Positions 45,444-55,063 of a stretch of 64,000 nt of DNA are shown piece by piece; the stretch's first letter is position 1, and every line of letters starts with the position of its first letter. The DNA lies in the NCBI RefSeq assembly GCF_900176355.1, contig NZ_FWXI01000001.1:124001-188000 (forward strand), written 5' to 3'. The DNA is from Sporomusa malonica (GTDB lineage: Bacteria; Bacillota; Negativicutes; Sporomusales; Sporomusaceae). The notes beneath the pieces were generated by a model. The model worked only from the letters and a program-made list of their open reading frames with translations, did no database searches and was not told the origin of the DNA. A program made the translations under genes and the position numbers.

Positions 45444-48173
45444 ATGCCTAAAGATAAAGCCGACAATCGTCCCAATCCGGATGCGTTACTGGAAAAAATT
45501 CATAAAGAGACTAAAGGAAAGCTTACCGTTTTTTTAGGAGCTGCGGCAGGTGTCGGTAAGACCTTCACCATGTTGGAAGCCGCGCATGACCGGCTGGCCG
45601 AAGGTGTCAATGTCATTATTGGCTGGATTGAAACCCACGGGCGGGTCGAGACTGAGAAGTTGGTGGCCGGTTTGCCGTGTATAGCCCCGAAAATCATAGA
45701 ATATCGGGGTAAAGAACTGAAAGAAATGGACACTGATGCCCTGCTACGCGAAAAGCCGGAGTTGGTGCTGGTAGATGAACTAGCCCATACAAATATTCCT
45801 GGGTCCCGCCATGTCCGGCGGTTTCAGGATGTCGAGGAACTCTTAGCCGCCGGTATTAATGTCTATACCACCCTCAATATTCAGCACATTGAAAGTCTTA
45901 ATGATGTGGTGGCGCAAATTACCGGTGTTATCGTAAGAGAGACAGTGCCTGATTCTGCTCTCGAGCAGGCCGATAATATCCAATTGATTGATATTCCGCC
46001 TGAAGACTTGATTAAACGGCTTAAAGAAGGTAAGGTCTATGTTCCCGGACAAGTTGAACAAGCGCTAAAAAAGTTTTTCCGTCCTGGCAACATTAATGCC
46101 TTGCGGGAATTAGCTCTCAGGTTTACAGCCAGCCGTGTTGATCAGGATATGGCTGAATATATGCGGTCCCATCAAATCGCCGGTCCCTGGCCTGCTGCCG
46201 GGCGGGTTATGGTGTGTGTCAGTGCCAGTCCGTTTTCGGCTCAACTTATCCGGGCGGCCCGACGATTGTCGGGCGGACTGCATGCTGACCTGCTGGCTGT
46301 GCATATTGAGACCATGGGGCGCCGGTTTCCGATGGGCGACAAGGAGCGCGACCGGGTGGCTCGCAACCTTCGTTTGGCTGAGGAGCTTGGTGGAAAAACC
46401 CTTACGGTTGTGGGAAAAGACCTGGTACAGGAGATTTTGGATGTAGCGCGGAGCCATAATGTAACGGCTATTGTTATCGGCAAGCCACGTCATAGCCGCC
46501 TGTGGGAGCTGCTGCACGGCTCGTTGGTTGATAAGCTCATCAGGAAAAGCAGTGGTATCAACGTCTATGTGATTCAAGGCGTTGCCGAAGAAGATCAAGC
46601 GGCCAGCATCAAGACGGCCCTGCCTGCTCCGCCGGCCGTACCTTGGCTCTACACCTGCGGCGGTTTGGTCATGACGGCAGCCGTTACTGCTGTCAACTGG
46701 CACTTTCAACTGCAGCTGGAATTGGTGAATATCGCTCTTTTGTATCTGCTGCCTGTCCTCTTAACAGCCGAGTGGTGGGGGCGTTGGCCGTCATATGTTA
46801 CTGCGGTAGTAAGCGTCCTGACTTTTGACTTTCTGTTTGTACCGCCCATTCTCACCTTCACTGTCTATGACATTCGCTATCTTTGGAGCTTTCTTATATT
46901 TTTAGTTGTGTCTTTTCTCATTGGCGGGCGTACAGACCTTCTCAGACGGGAAGCCCAGGCTGCCCGTCTGCGCGAAAAAAGTATTCGTGCGCTCTATGAA
47001 TTTAGCCGCCAAATTGCTGCAGTTTCAGATATGACCCGGATTGCACAGGAATTGGCTAACCATGCCGGAGAAACCATTGGCCGCACAACAGTCGTGCTGA
47101 TACCTGATGACAATGGTAAGCTTAATGTTCAAGGCGCTTATAACACAACTCCAGCTGTTGACCGAAACAAGTCTCAGGTCTTACCTGAAGCTGAATATGC
47201 TGTAGCTGTCTGGGCGTATGAGCAAGGGCAGGTGGCAGGGCGGTCCACCGAAACACTGCCTGGCGCACAGTATCTTTTTGTGCCGCTCGTTACCGGTGAT
47301 AAGACAGGCGGGGTATTTGGCGTGCACATTGCCAATCAAAAAGTCACTCCTGAGGAACGGCGGTTGATTGATTCTTGGGCCGGTCTGGCAGCCATTGCCG
47401 CAGAGCGGGTAAAGCTAGCAGAAACAGCTCGGCAGGCAGCGCTGCTTGCAGAATCTGACAAACTTCGAACAGCCCTGTTTAACTCAATCTCCCATGAACT
47501 GCGCACCCCGCTGTCAACCATTACCGGCGCTGTGTCCACTCTATTAGATACTGGTGTTGAATATAGCAAGGATATACGGTGCGAACTATTGGAAACCGTC
47601 CAGGAAGGTGCCAGCCGGATGGAAAGGGTAGTGAGCAATCTCTTAGATACTGCCCGCCTGGAGAGCGGCATGCTGCGTCTTAAGACCGACTGGTGCGATG
47701 TGGAAGATATTGTGGGTACTGCCTTACGGCGGATGGGGGATTTAGCCGGCAAATATCTTATAAAAACGACCCTGCCTGACGACTTACCGCTTATTCGCGC
47801 TGATTGTGTGCTGTTGGAACAAGTATTGGTAAACTTTATTGATAATGCTGTCAAATATTCCGCGGTGGGCAGTGCCATAACCATTGCTGCTTGGCAACAG
47901 GGCAACATGGTTAAAGTGTCAGTAGCAGATAATGGTCCCGGTATACCTGAAGCCGACATACCACATGTTTTTGAAAAATTTTATCGTGCCAGCCAGCCTA
48001 GCCGGGTATCTGGCACAGGCTTGGGTTTATCGATATGCAAAAGTATTATTGAAGCCCATGGCGGACAAATTTGGGCAGAAAACAGTCCAGAAGGGGGAGC
48101 CACTGTCAGCTTTTCCCTCCCTATCCGGGGCGATGGTGCGGTCATTCCAGCCGAGGCAGGTGAATTATTATGA
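45444..48173 (+). CDS. kdpD: Sensor histidine kinase KdpD
   Basis: 909 residues, full length: an N-terminal KdpD domain with Walker A GAAAGVGKT and VDELAHTN, a universal-stress-protein domain (about 235-365), four close membrane helices (about 390-490), a GAF-like domain, a HisKA H-box FNSISHELRTPLS, and an ATPase with NFIDNAVKY, NGPGIPE and GTGLGLSI. It senses low K+ and controls KdpE. ATG 45444 follows GGGAGAGG. Its last 4 bases overlap kdpE. Confidence 0.96.
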   Translation: MPKDKADNRPNPDALLEKIHKETKGKLTVFLGAAAGVGKTFTMLEAAHDRLAEGVNVIIGWIETHGRVETEKLVAGLPCIAPKIIEYRGKELKEMDTDALLREKPELVLVDELAHTNIPGSRHVRRFQDVEELLAAGINVYTTLNIQHIESLNDVVAQITGVIVRETVPDSALEQADNIQLIDIPPEDLIKRLKEGKVYVPGQVEQALKKFFRPGNINALRELALRFTASRVDQDMAEYMRSHQIAGPWPAAGRVMVCVSASPFSAQLIRAARRLSGGLHADLLAVHIETMGRRFPMGDKERDRVARNLRLAEELGGKTLTVVGKDLVQEILDVARSHNVTAIVIGKPRHSRLWELLHGSLVDKLIRKSSGINVYVIQGVAEEDQAASIKTALPAPPAVPWLYTCGGLVMTAAVTAVNWHFQLQLELVNIALLYLLPVLLTAEWWGRWPSYVTAVVSVLTFDFLFVPPILTFTVYDIRYLWSFLIFLVVSFLIGGRTDLLRREAQAARLREKSIRALYEFSRQIAAVSDMTRIAQELANHAGETIGRTTVVLIPDDNGKLNVQGAYNTTPAVDRNKSQVLPEAEYAVAVWAYEQGQVAGRSTETLPGAQYLFVPLVTGDKTGGVFGVHIANQKVTPEERRLIDSWAGLAAIAAERVKLAETARQAALLAESDKLRTALFNSISHELRTPLSTITGAVSTLLDTGVEYSKDIRCELLETVQEGASRMERVVSNLLDTARLESGMLRLKTDWCDVEDIVGTALRRMGDLAGKYLIKTTLPDDLPLIRADCVLLEQVLVNFIDNAVKYSAVGSAITIAAWQQGNMVKVSVADNGPGIPEADIPHVFEKFYRASQPSRVSGTGLGLSICKSIIEAHGGQIWAENSPEGGATVSFSLPIRGDGAVIPAEAGELL

Positions 48174-48859
48174 CAGGTCAGGGTCTTAGAGTCCTTATCA
48201 TTGATGATGAACCTCAAATCCGCAAGCTGCTTAAAGTGTCTTTGAGCGCTTATGGTTATGCTCTTGATGAAGCCGCTACAGGACATGATGGTGTTTCACG
48301 TGCAGCGGTTTTTAAACCGGACATCCTAATTGTTGATCTGGGTCTGCCTGATATGGATGGTAAGGCTGTCATTAGAGAAATCAGGGAGTGGTCACAGGCT
48401 CCGGTTATTATTCTGACCGCCCGCGACCAAGAGCAGGAAAAGATTGAAGCCTTGGATGCCGGGGCTGATGACTATGTAACTAAACCGTTTGGTATGGGCG
48501 AACTCATGGCGCGTATGCGCGTATGCCTGCGGCGAATGGCGGCTTCCGAAAGCGAGCCGGTTTTGACGTGCGGCGGCCTTGCTGTCGATTTGGTGCAGCG
48601 CCGCGTGACGGTAGACGGACGCGAAATCAAACTTACGCCCACCGAGTATGAGATAATAAAAATTATGGCTCAGCAGGCTGGCCGGGTATTGACGCACAAG
48701 CAGCTGTTGAAAGCGGTCTGGGGTAATGCTTATAATGAAGATACCCATTATATTCGGGTATATATTGGTCAGCTGCGAAGAAAGATTGAGGATGACCCTG
48801 CACAGCCGCGCTATATTATTACCGAATCAGGGGTAGGTTACCGCCTTATGGGCCGATAA
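48170..48859 (+). CDS. kdpE: KDP operon response regulator KdpE
   Basis: 229-residue OmpR type: a receiver with acidic pair DDEP, phospho-Asp in LIVDLGLPDMDG and KPFGMGE, then a winged helix (LTPTEYEIIKIMAQQAGRVL, YIRVYIGQLRRKI). It is coupled to kdpD by a 4-base overlap and activates kdp transcription during K+ limitation. Confidence 0.96.
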   Translation: MTGQGLRVLIIDDEPQIRKLLKVSLSAYGYALDEAATGHDGVSRAAVFKPDILIVDLGLPDMDGKAVIREIREWSQAPVIILTARDQEQEKIEALDAGADDYVTKPFGMGELMARMRVCLRRMAASESEPVLTCGGLAVDLVQRRVTVDGREIKLTPTEYEIIKIMAQQAGRVLTHKQLLKAVWGNAYNEDTHYIRVYIGQLRRKIEDDPAQPRYIITESGVGYRLMGR

Positions 48860-49371
48860 TAGAGAAAGACATTCCGGTATTTACCCATTTGACCATTGAT
48901 AAGAAAGTGCAAAGATTTACTCGTGTCCCGAAGGAGCTAATGAAGGGTTCATACTCTTTGAATTTAAAGCAAAGGGCTTTTCGCATTTAGCAAGTCAAGT
49001 GAAGGTTTCTCCGACTCATTAAATAGGTGGATTTATAAGAGGCATGGATAAGTCTATAGTCAAGAGCTAGTTGATTCAAATTTTTAACAATATAGTAGTA
49101 TGTAGGCCATTTAAGATTTATGGAGGGTAAGGGCATCACCTGTAACACACCTAACAGAGAAAAAACTCCTGCCAAATTTTGTATAGATCTGGCGGGAGTT
49201 TTTGTTTATAATAGTAAATTCATTATGAAGATGTATTATGGTTTATTTTTAAGTCAACTTGAAAGAATAGTGCACATTGAGTGCTTATCTTATAGGCATA
49301 AACACAAGGCTGGAAGCAAATAACCGCCTTCTTGATTCCGATGCTTACATGAGGCGCTAGATTGTACAGGA
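48860..49371 (+). other. Intergenic stretch with a terminator
   Basis: No gene is recognised. A strong hairpin, AAAAACTCCTGCCA (49161-49174) with TGGCGGGAGTTTTT (49190-49203), lies about 300 bases after kdpE. It may end a long 3' region of kdpE or an unannotated RNA starting after 48980. Confidence 0.5.
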
Positions 49372-49953
49372 TCACTCATCACTACAAATCGGCTCTTCCC
49401 ACCAACCGAAGGCTATTCTGCCAGCAGCTGCTAGCTCTGGCGACTCAGGGTTAGATAAGAAAATAAGAAAAGAGCCGCCAGGTGAGAAGATGAATTTTCC
49501 CTGCTCATCATCGACTATCGTAGTTTCTGGCTGACCACGCCGAACAAAGGCTTTAATCCCGCCCTCTGGATCGCCAGTAACACGTGATGCATACTGAAGA
49601 TTTACTTTGGGACAAGGAAGGGGACAAAGAGCCAAATTGGAGGGAGTTACCAGTGGGGATTTTTGGGGTCTTCCTGGGGGATCGGTATTAAACCAGATTT
49701 GGGCTCGAAATGTGGATTCAGATACATCGCTTACAGTCCAGACAGTCACGTGCAAATTTACCCCGGAGTTGCATGGATTGTATAGCCTGGCCCACGCGCT
49801 AGTACCGCGCCCGAAGGTTAGGTTATCAGCGTAGCCTACAAAATATTTTCCTTCCAGAGATTTGGCTAGGTTAATCGGTATAGCAACCGTATATTCCAAT
49901 GATGGTATATAAGTGGACGGGGAAGAACTATCCAGATCAAGATATTTAGGCAT
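49372..49953 (-). CDS. Conserved hypothetical, DUF6143-like
   Basis: 193 residues, no signal peptide or membrane helix, rich in beta-forming and aromatic residues. The stretch KYFVGYADNLTFGRGTSAWA and the Pro/Cys-rich ALCPLPCPKVNLQYASRV recall the DUF6143 family of spore-forming Firmicutes, which has no assigned role; I am only moderately sure. A GGAGG site precedes the ATG on the minus strand. It could be a spore-surface protein, but that is a guess from family distribution. Confidence 0.6.
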   Translation of the reverse strand: MPKYLDLDSSSPSTYIPSLEYTVAIPINLAKSLEGKYFVGYADNLTFGRGTSAWARLYNPCNSGVNLHVTVWTVSDVSESTFRAQIWFNTDPPGRPQKSPLVTPSNLALCPLPCPKVNLQYASRVTGDPEGGIKAFVRRGQPETTIVDDEQGKFIFSPGGSFLIFLSNPESPELAAAGRIAFGWWEEPICSDE

Positions 49954-50049
49954 AGAATAATTTCCTCCTTAATAAACTCTATTTTATTCTATGTAAAGTA
50001 AAATAGAAGGTGAAAAAGAAGAAGAAAGTGAGAAACTAATTCAAACACA

Positions 50050-50079
50050 TTGTCAGATGACGCTTGTTTTGTATATAAT
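50050..50079 (+). promoter_or_regulatory. Sigma-A promoter of the 2-hydroxyacid dehydrogenase gene
   Basis: TTGTCA (50050-50055), 18-base spacer, TATAAT (50074-50079), 46 bases before the ATG. Confidence 0.6.
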
Positions 50080-50124
50080 GTCGTTGTAACATTGTATTAC
50101 TTTATACGCGACAGGAGAGTAGCT

Positions 50125-51063
50125 ATGAATTGTATTTTTCTTGATAAAATTACTCCAGAAATGAAAATATTATTACGATCAGAGGTTCCAGGCGATATTG
50201 ATTTACTTTTCTTTGATGAAATGGAAGAGGCAGTGCAGGATGAAAAACTAGCTCATGCTGAGTCTCTTCTTACAGCAACTTATGTAGTGGACGACGCATT
50301 AATGCAGCGCGCTCCTAAACTTAAAATTGTTCAGAAACTGGGTGTAGGTACCGATAATATTGACTCAGCAGCTGCTGCTAAGCGTGGGATTATCGTCAGT
50401 AATGTACCGGGAGGAAATGCTAACGGTGTTGCCGAATTGACACTTGGCCTTATTCTTAATGTCTATCGTAAAATAAACCAATTGGATAAAGCCACCAAAA
50501 GTGGTGTCTGGGCTATGTGGAAATACCGTAATTGTTCATATGAAATCAAGGGCAAAAAACATGGGATTATTGGCTTTGGGGATATCGGAAAACGGGTAGC
50601 AGAATTATCGAAGGCTTTTGGCGCAACGCTTTATTATTACAGCAGAAAGCGGGCTTCTGCCGAGGTAGAGGCACTTTACGATGTGACGTATCTGGGATTG
50701 GAAGAATTGCTCAAAGTATCAGATATAGTTAGCATACATGTACCTCTTAGTCAAGAAACTCGAAATTGGATTACGGCCGAAAAGTTGAATCTTATGAAAC
50801 CAAATTCGATTTTTATTAATGTCAGCAGGGGCAATGTTGTTAATGAGTCCGATCTATATGAAGTATTGGCATCAGGAAAAATCCTTGGTGCAGGGATCGA
50901 CGTATGGGCCACAGAACCAATTAGCGGTGATAATCCGCTATTGACTCTTGAGAATGTGGTTGCAACTCCGCACGTTGGCGCTGGTACTGTAGATGCAGCG
51001 ATTACTATTTTTAGAGTTTCATTTCAAAAAATCCGTAATGCGTTAATTGAGGAAGAAAAATAA
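50125..51063 (+). CDS. D-isomer-specific 2-hydroxyacid dehydrogenase
   Basis: 312 residues. The NAD site HGIIGFGDIGKR, catalytic Arg in FINVSRGNVV, Glu in DVWATEP and His in ATPHVGAGT define the phosphoglycerate/D-lactate dehydrogenase superfamily. It interconverts a 2-oxoacid and a D-2-hydroxyacid with NAD(H). At this length it lacks an ACT domain, so it is not full-length SerA. ATG 50125 follows AGGAGAG; the frame from 50050 begins over the promoter. It may feed the 2-oxoacid pathway encoded after 53010, but no shared control site was found. Confidence 0.87.
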   Translation: MNCIFLDKITPEMKILLRSEVPGDIDLLFFDEMEEAVQDEKLAHAESLLTATYVVDDALMQRAPKLKIVQKLGVGTDNIDSAAAAKRGIIVSNVPGGNANGVAELTLGLILNVYRKINQLDKATKSGVWAMWKYRNCSYEIKGKKHGIIGFGDIGKRVAELSKAFGATLYYYSRKRASAEVEALYDVTYLGLEELLKVSDIVSIHVPLSQETRNWITAEKLNLMKPNSIFINVSRGNVVNESDLYEVLASGKILGAGIDVWATEPISGDNPLLTLENVVATPHVGAGTVDAAITIFRVSFQKIRNALIEEEK

Positions 51064-51081
51064 AAAATGATTAATTATTAT

Positions 51082-51148
51082 ACCTCGTCTCCACCATCTA
51101 AATCCGGAATACCTAGGAACCAGCGAATTTCGCGGGTTCTTTTTGTTT
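51082..51148 (+). repeat. Dispersed repeat R2, copy D
   Basis: CGTCTCCACCATCTAAATCCGGAAT is split by one altered base from the R2 form. The terminator GAACCAGCGAA/TTCGCGGGTTC and TTTTTG follow. The front inverted half is degraded. It serves as terminator for the dehydrogenase gene and ends exactly where the group II intron begins. Confidence 0.65.
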
Positions 51149-51149
51149 G

Positions 51150-51660
51150 GTGCGCCCAGCATGGGCGTTTACTTGTTGGTGAAAGTCCAATACGGGGGTT
51201 GATAGTGCCAACCGTTAGCCTAAGACAAGGGTGTCCACCGTGAGGTGGAATCTGAAGGAAGTCGGCGGCAAAGCTCTGGTCTGAGGAATACGAACTACAT
51301 ATGAGGCATGCGTAATGCTGGGTGAACTGGCCGAACAAAGTAAAGCCCAAAACTATCCGAAGCATACGGTGTAAATGTAGCAGATGTATGGAGTGAAAGT
51401 AAACGCTCTTACCTGGGGAGGTCTGACAGGAAAGCCGAGAACATGAATTTGTGAACCGGCAACCCACACAGTGATGTGTGACTGAACTGTCAGAAGTCAG
51501 CAGAGGCCATAGTACTGCAGTGGATGCATACACTGCAGGAAGGGCTGAACAATAGGAGGTTTCTAAATTTGAAAGGTACGAAGACATGCAAAGAAAGCAG
51601 ACAACTTCAAAACGAAGACTACCTGCAGGAGATAAGGAAGGAATCCGGATGCACTGCAGG
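51150..51660 (+). mobile_element. 3'-truncated class IIC group II intron
   Basis: The 5' end GTGCGCCCAGCATGGGCG and the inner pieces GAAGGAAGTCGGCGGCAAA, GGTCTGAGGAATACGAAC, CTTACCTGGGGAGGTCTG and AGAAGTCAGCAGAGGCCATA follow the class C intron domain I-IV pattern. A GGAGG site and TTG 51569 begin the intron protein (TKTCKESRQLQNEDYLQEI), which is lost after about 30 codons where transposase DNA begins. Domain V is absent, so it cannot splice. Insertion right after a terminator hairpin is the known preference of this class. Confidence 0.85.
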
Positions 51661-52550
51661 AGTGCAGACCCTGTCCTCTCCATGCCCCAAGAACAGATCC
51701 AGCGAGGATTCCCATCTTCTAAGAGCAATGACCTCGCTGCAGCTACATAACCTCTCACTATTTCTTTCTGTGGATCGTCTATTTTGCTCTAGTTTTCGTT
51801 CCAAGTCTCGAATACCACGCAGCTTTTTTTGATTTCTGTTTTGAGTTTCCACCAAATCGACTACTGGCTTTGCAATATCCTTTAAATAGTGATACTGGCA
51901 ATATTGATAGGGTACATCTGGTAATAGCGACTCCATCGCCATACGAATTGACTGCTGTCCATCACTGATGATACCGATGATAGGAAAACCCAATTTCACA
52001 ATTGGCGAATTTAGTGCCTTTAGTTCCTCTGTAGCACTACTTTTTACGTTTTCCGCTGCAAAAATGGTTCCACTAAACACCTCACGCACCACATATAGAG
52101 TTTCATTACCTTTTTCAGGTTGAACTCCATCCATCGATAGCATGATTCCGCCGTTGGTTTTCACGACTTCCTGTAATACTTCTTTTGTATAATCCGTTAT
52201 ACTAGACCGAAGCAGCGCCAAGTATCTTTCATAGAGTCGTTGGCGTTGCGTTCTGATGTTGCAATCCCTCGTCGCTGGAGTTCTAATGTTATTTCCGCAC
52301 ATGTCATGTGCTGCTTGAATCTAAGTTCCCCAACTAGTGCTAGAACATCGAATCCATAGGACGTATGCTTCATGCATAACGTTTCTGCCTCAGCAGATTT
52401 ATATTTTGCATCTTTATGCGTACAATTCAGGTTTGGGTAACCAGAGGCAGCACTCCAGACTTGAATAACCCCGGATAACGTAGAGATATTTTTCTTCCAG
52501 CAGTATGGCTCCGGGTCAACTTAGTACTGCAATGAGGACAATGCTGCAGT
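51640..52550 (-). pseudogene. Frameshifted transposase remnant
   Basis: Read leftwards: a zinc-finger-like start (CPHCSTKLTRSHTA) ends in a shift near 52505. A second piece runs in another frame (WKKNISTLSGVIQVWSAASG; ELRFKQHMTCAEITLELQRR) and shifts near 52240. A third piece holds the DDE-type core (MLSMDGVQPEKGNETLYVVR; IGIISDGQQSIRMAM; YQYCQYHYLKDIAKP). The end is lost at the intron junction. I do not assign an IS family. It is not functional. Confidence 0.75.
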
Positions 52551-52791
52551 TCGGACCGAAAACTCGGAAGATGACATCTTCAAGTTTAAAAATACGAGCG
52601 AATTATGCAACATTTTCCCCATGAGCAGAAAGGGTTTGTATAATGTAATTAATAAGCTTATAAAGAAGGGTTTTATAAGAAAAGAAAAAAATTCAATTAT
52701 TTTCACCGATAAAAAGCAATTGCTTGAGCTTTCCGTGCATGTTAGAGAGTTTAATGTGACAAACGGAAGCAACATTAAGTTTGATATCTAG
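52551..52791 (+). pseudogene. C-terminal remnant of a Crp/Fnr-type regulator
   Basis: About 80 codons ending at TAG 52789-52791: TSELCNIFPMSRKGLYNVIN and KLIKKGFIRKEKNSIIFTDK are a Crp/Fnr winged helix. The sensor half is missing and the open end abuts the transposase remnant, suggesting disruption by the insertion. Downstream to 52918 there is only a hairpin (AGGCCTGACC with GGTTCAGGCCT). Confidence 0.6.
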
Positions 52792-52919
52792 GTTCTTGGC
52801 CAACCGAAGGAAAAAAGTTCATTTTTCGCCGTCATATCCGATATGGAGAACCGTATTTTATTTGTAACGGATAAAACAGGCCTGACCCTTTTAGCTGTAA
52901 GGTTCAGGCCTATTACAAT

Positions 52920-52947
52920 TTGACCAATTAGTAAAATGCCGTAGTAT
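52920..52947 (+). promoter_or_regulatory. Possible sigma-A promoter of the sigma-54 activator
   Basis: TTGACC (52920-52925), 16-base spacer, TAGTAT (52942-52947). Confidence 0.4.
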
Positions 52948-53009
52948 AGGGTAGATATTTAAAGAAAAATAATATATTATGTTAGTGACATAATTGTCGG
53001 AGGTGTGTG

Positions 53010-54920
53010 ATGAGTCAGATAACTTTTGTATCACCATACCGGGATTTATCTTTATTGGCCCAGTCTGTTGCCGATGAGATGGGTATAAATATTGAAGTGT
53101 TCGAAGGGATTATGGGGGAAAACGGCTGGGCAGGCTGGAAAGGGGATTCAAGCCAGGCAAAAAGCAAACTTGGTGCTTCGTTAGGTGATGTGCTTGTCAG
53201 TCGTGGGGGCACGGCGTTTCATTTAGCGCGTAATCTCAATCTCCCGGTTGTTACAGTCAACACAGGGCCATTTGATATTATTGAATGCTGTAAACAGGCA
53301 AAACAGTTTAGCTTGAATATAGTCATTACTACTTTTTCACCATTGGTAGGACTGGGACTGATAGAAGAAATTTTGGGAGTGACAATTACAGAAATTGTTA
53401 TAACAAGTCTGCCGGAATTAGAAATGCAGATCGCTAAACTTGCAGAAGAAGGAAATTATTGCGTAGTTGGTGGCGGGGCATCTATTCCTTATGCAAAAAA
53501 ATATGGTGTACCTAGTGTTTTTTTACATACCAGCCGTGATACCATTCGGGAAGCATTGCTGCGTGCTGAAGAACTTGCCAAGCTTCATTACGAAGAGAAA
53601 CGCCGAACCAGCAGGCTTAAGGCTATTGTCGACTGTGCCTACGAAGGAATTATAGCTGTTGATGAGAATGGGAAAATTGACTTGTTCAATCATGCGGCGG
53701 AAAAAATTCTTGGTATCAAGGTTGAAGAGGTAATCGGGCGTAAGGTTGTAGAGGTTATTCCGAACACTTGCATGCATGAAGTGCTTAGCGATGGGCAGCT
53801 GCATATCAATGAATTCCAAGACGTTGGCGATGTGCGGATTGTTACCAACAGAGTCCCGATTAATGACGGACAACGAATTGTGGGGGCGGTAGCCACTTTC
53901 CAGGAAGCATCACGTATTGTTCAGATAGAACATCAAATGCGCAAAGCAATAACAGAACAAAAATTTCGGGCAAAGCTTACTTTTGCAAATATCTTAGGCC
54001 AGTCCCCTATAATCAAGCAAAAAAAAGACTTGGCAAGAAAATTTGCCGCTTCTGATTTGACGATATTTATTAATGGTCCTTCCGGTACAGGAAAAGAACT
54101 TTTCGCACAAGGAATTCATCATGCCAGCCAGAGAGCGTCCGGCCCATTCGTGGCTGTTAACTGTGGTGCTTTACCCCAGTCGCTTTTAGAAAGTGAACTG
54201 TTCGGATATGCGGAAGGGGCATTTACGGGTGCCAAGCGTAAGGGAAAAGCCGGGCTGTTTGAAATGGCTCATGGCGGCACTATTTTTCTGGACGAGATTG
54301 ATGCCATGCCCATTGATATGCAGGGACGCCTTTTGCGGGTGCTGCAGGAACGGGAAGTTTTGCGTATTGGGGCGGAAGGAATTATTCCGGTGGATATCAG
54401 AGTGGTTGCCGCTTCGAATAAGACTCCGCAAAAATTGCTGGAAACCGGTTTGATCAGGGAGGATCTATTTTACCGGTTAAATGTTTTATATCTTGAGATA
54501 CCACCGTTAAATATGCGGAAGGAAGATATTCCGTTATTATGCAGGGAATTTCTCCTAGCAGATAAGAGGGAATTAGCGGCACCTCTTATTGCGGATATGA
54601 TGCCTTATTTAATGAAATATTCCTGGCCGGGAAATGTGCGGGAACTTTTGAATTTTACACAGCGCCTCTCGTTCTTTTTGGATGATTGTAAGGCTGGCGA
54701 TAGTGGGGTTGATCTGTTAAAAATCATAGCGCCTGATCTTATTCAAGACCGTAACAAAACAGCAACTGACAGCAGTCTGCGTGCACAAATTGCAGCACAG
54801 GAAGAGGTTATGATTTCCCGGGTTCTGGAGAAAAGTACCACCATAGCTGAGGCTGCGGCGCAATTAGGGATTCCCAAAACCACCTTATGGCGAAAAATTC
54901 AAAAGCTAAAAGAGCGTTAG
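53010..54920 (+). CDS. Sigma-54-dependent activator with PrpR N-terminal sensor
   Basis: 636 residues: a PrpR_N-type ligand domain (about 1-190; VSRGGTAFHLARNLNLPVV), PAS (about 200-300), AAA+ ATPase (about 325-560) with Walker A GPSGTGKE, the sigma-54 contact loop GAFTGA, Walker B GGTIFLDEID and an arginine-rich end, then a Fis-type helix-turn-helix (TIAEAAAQLGIPKTTLWRKI). It hydrolyses ATP to open sigma-54 promoters. PrpR_N domains bind small organic acids or their CoA-pathway products. ATG 53010 follows CGGAGG. Three -24/-12 promoters, each with the same palindrome upstream, follow in the next 6 kb and are its likely targets. Confidence 0.92.
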   Translation: MSQITFVSPYRDLSLLAQSVADEMGINIEVFEGIMGENGWAGWKGDSSQAKSKLGASLGDVLVSRGGTAFHLARNLNLPVVTVNTGPFDIIECCKQAKQFSLNIVITTFSPLVGLGLIEEILGVTITEIVITSLPELEMQIAKLAEEGNYCVVGGGASIPYAKKYGVPSVFLHTSRDTIREALLRAEELAKLHYEEKRRTSRLKAIVDCAYEGIIAVDENGKIDLFNHAAEKILGIKVEEVIGRKVVEVIPNTCMHEVLSDGQLHINEFQDVGDVRIVTNRVPINDGQRIVGAVATFQEASRIVQIEHQMRKAITEQKFRAKLTFANILGQSPIIKQKKDLARKFAASDLTIFINGPSGTGKELFAQGIHHASQRASGPFVAVNCGALPQSLLESELFGYAEGAFTGAKRKGKAGLFEMAHGGTIFLDEIDAMPIDMQGRLLRVLQEREVLRIGAEGIIPVDIRVVAASNKTPQKLLETGLIREDLFYRLNVLYLEIPPLNMRKEDIPLLCREFLLADKRELAAPLIADMMPYLMKYSWPGNVRELLNFTQRLSFFLDDCKAGDSGVDLLKIIAPDLIQDRNKTATDSSLRAQIAAQEEVMISRVLEKSTTIAEAAAQLGIPKTTLWRKIQKLKER

Positions 54921-54953
54921 TGAAACAAGGGTGGCTGATGTTTAATTCATGAG

Positions 54954-54998
54954 AAATCCGCAAACGGAACAAATTTTCCGTTTGCGGATTTTTTTTAT
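54954..54998 (+). terminator. Intrinsic terminator of the activator gene
   Basis: A perfect 16-bp stem, AAATCCGCAAACGGAA with TTCCGTTTGCGGATTT, followed by seven T. The inner stem is also the proposed enhancer site. Confidence 0.88.
54965..54980. promoter_or_regulatory. Proposed upstream activator site 1
   Basis: CGGAA-CAAATT-TTCCG. The same CGGAA-N6-TTCCG form recurs at 57279 and 58833, always 85-87 bases before a sigma-54 promoter. Confidence 0.7.
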
Positions 54999-55063
54999 CG
55001 ATATGCTGGGGATGTCATGGCAGAAAACATCAGTAGATATCAGTAATTTTAGAAAAAATAGAA

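Noticed and set aside
46110-46709. 199-codon minus-strand frame inside kdpD
   Set aside because: It overlaps the universal-stress and membrane parts of KdpD on the other strand; low-complexity, basic-rich translation without a start site.
47336-47959. 207-codon minus-strand frame inside kdpD
   Set aside because: It is a shadow of the histidine-kinase domain, serine/arginine-rich as expected from reverse reading.
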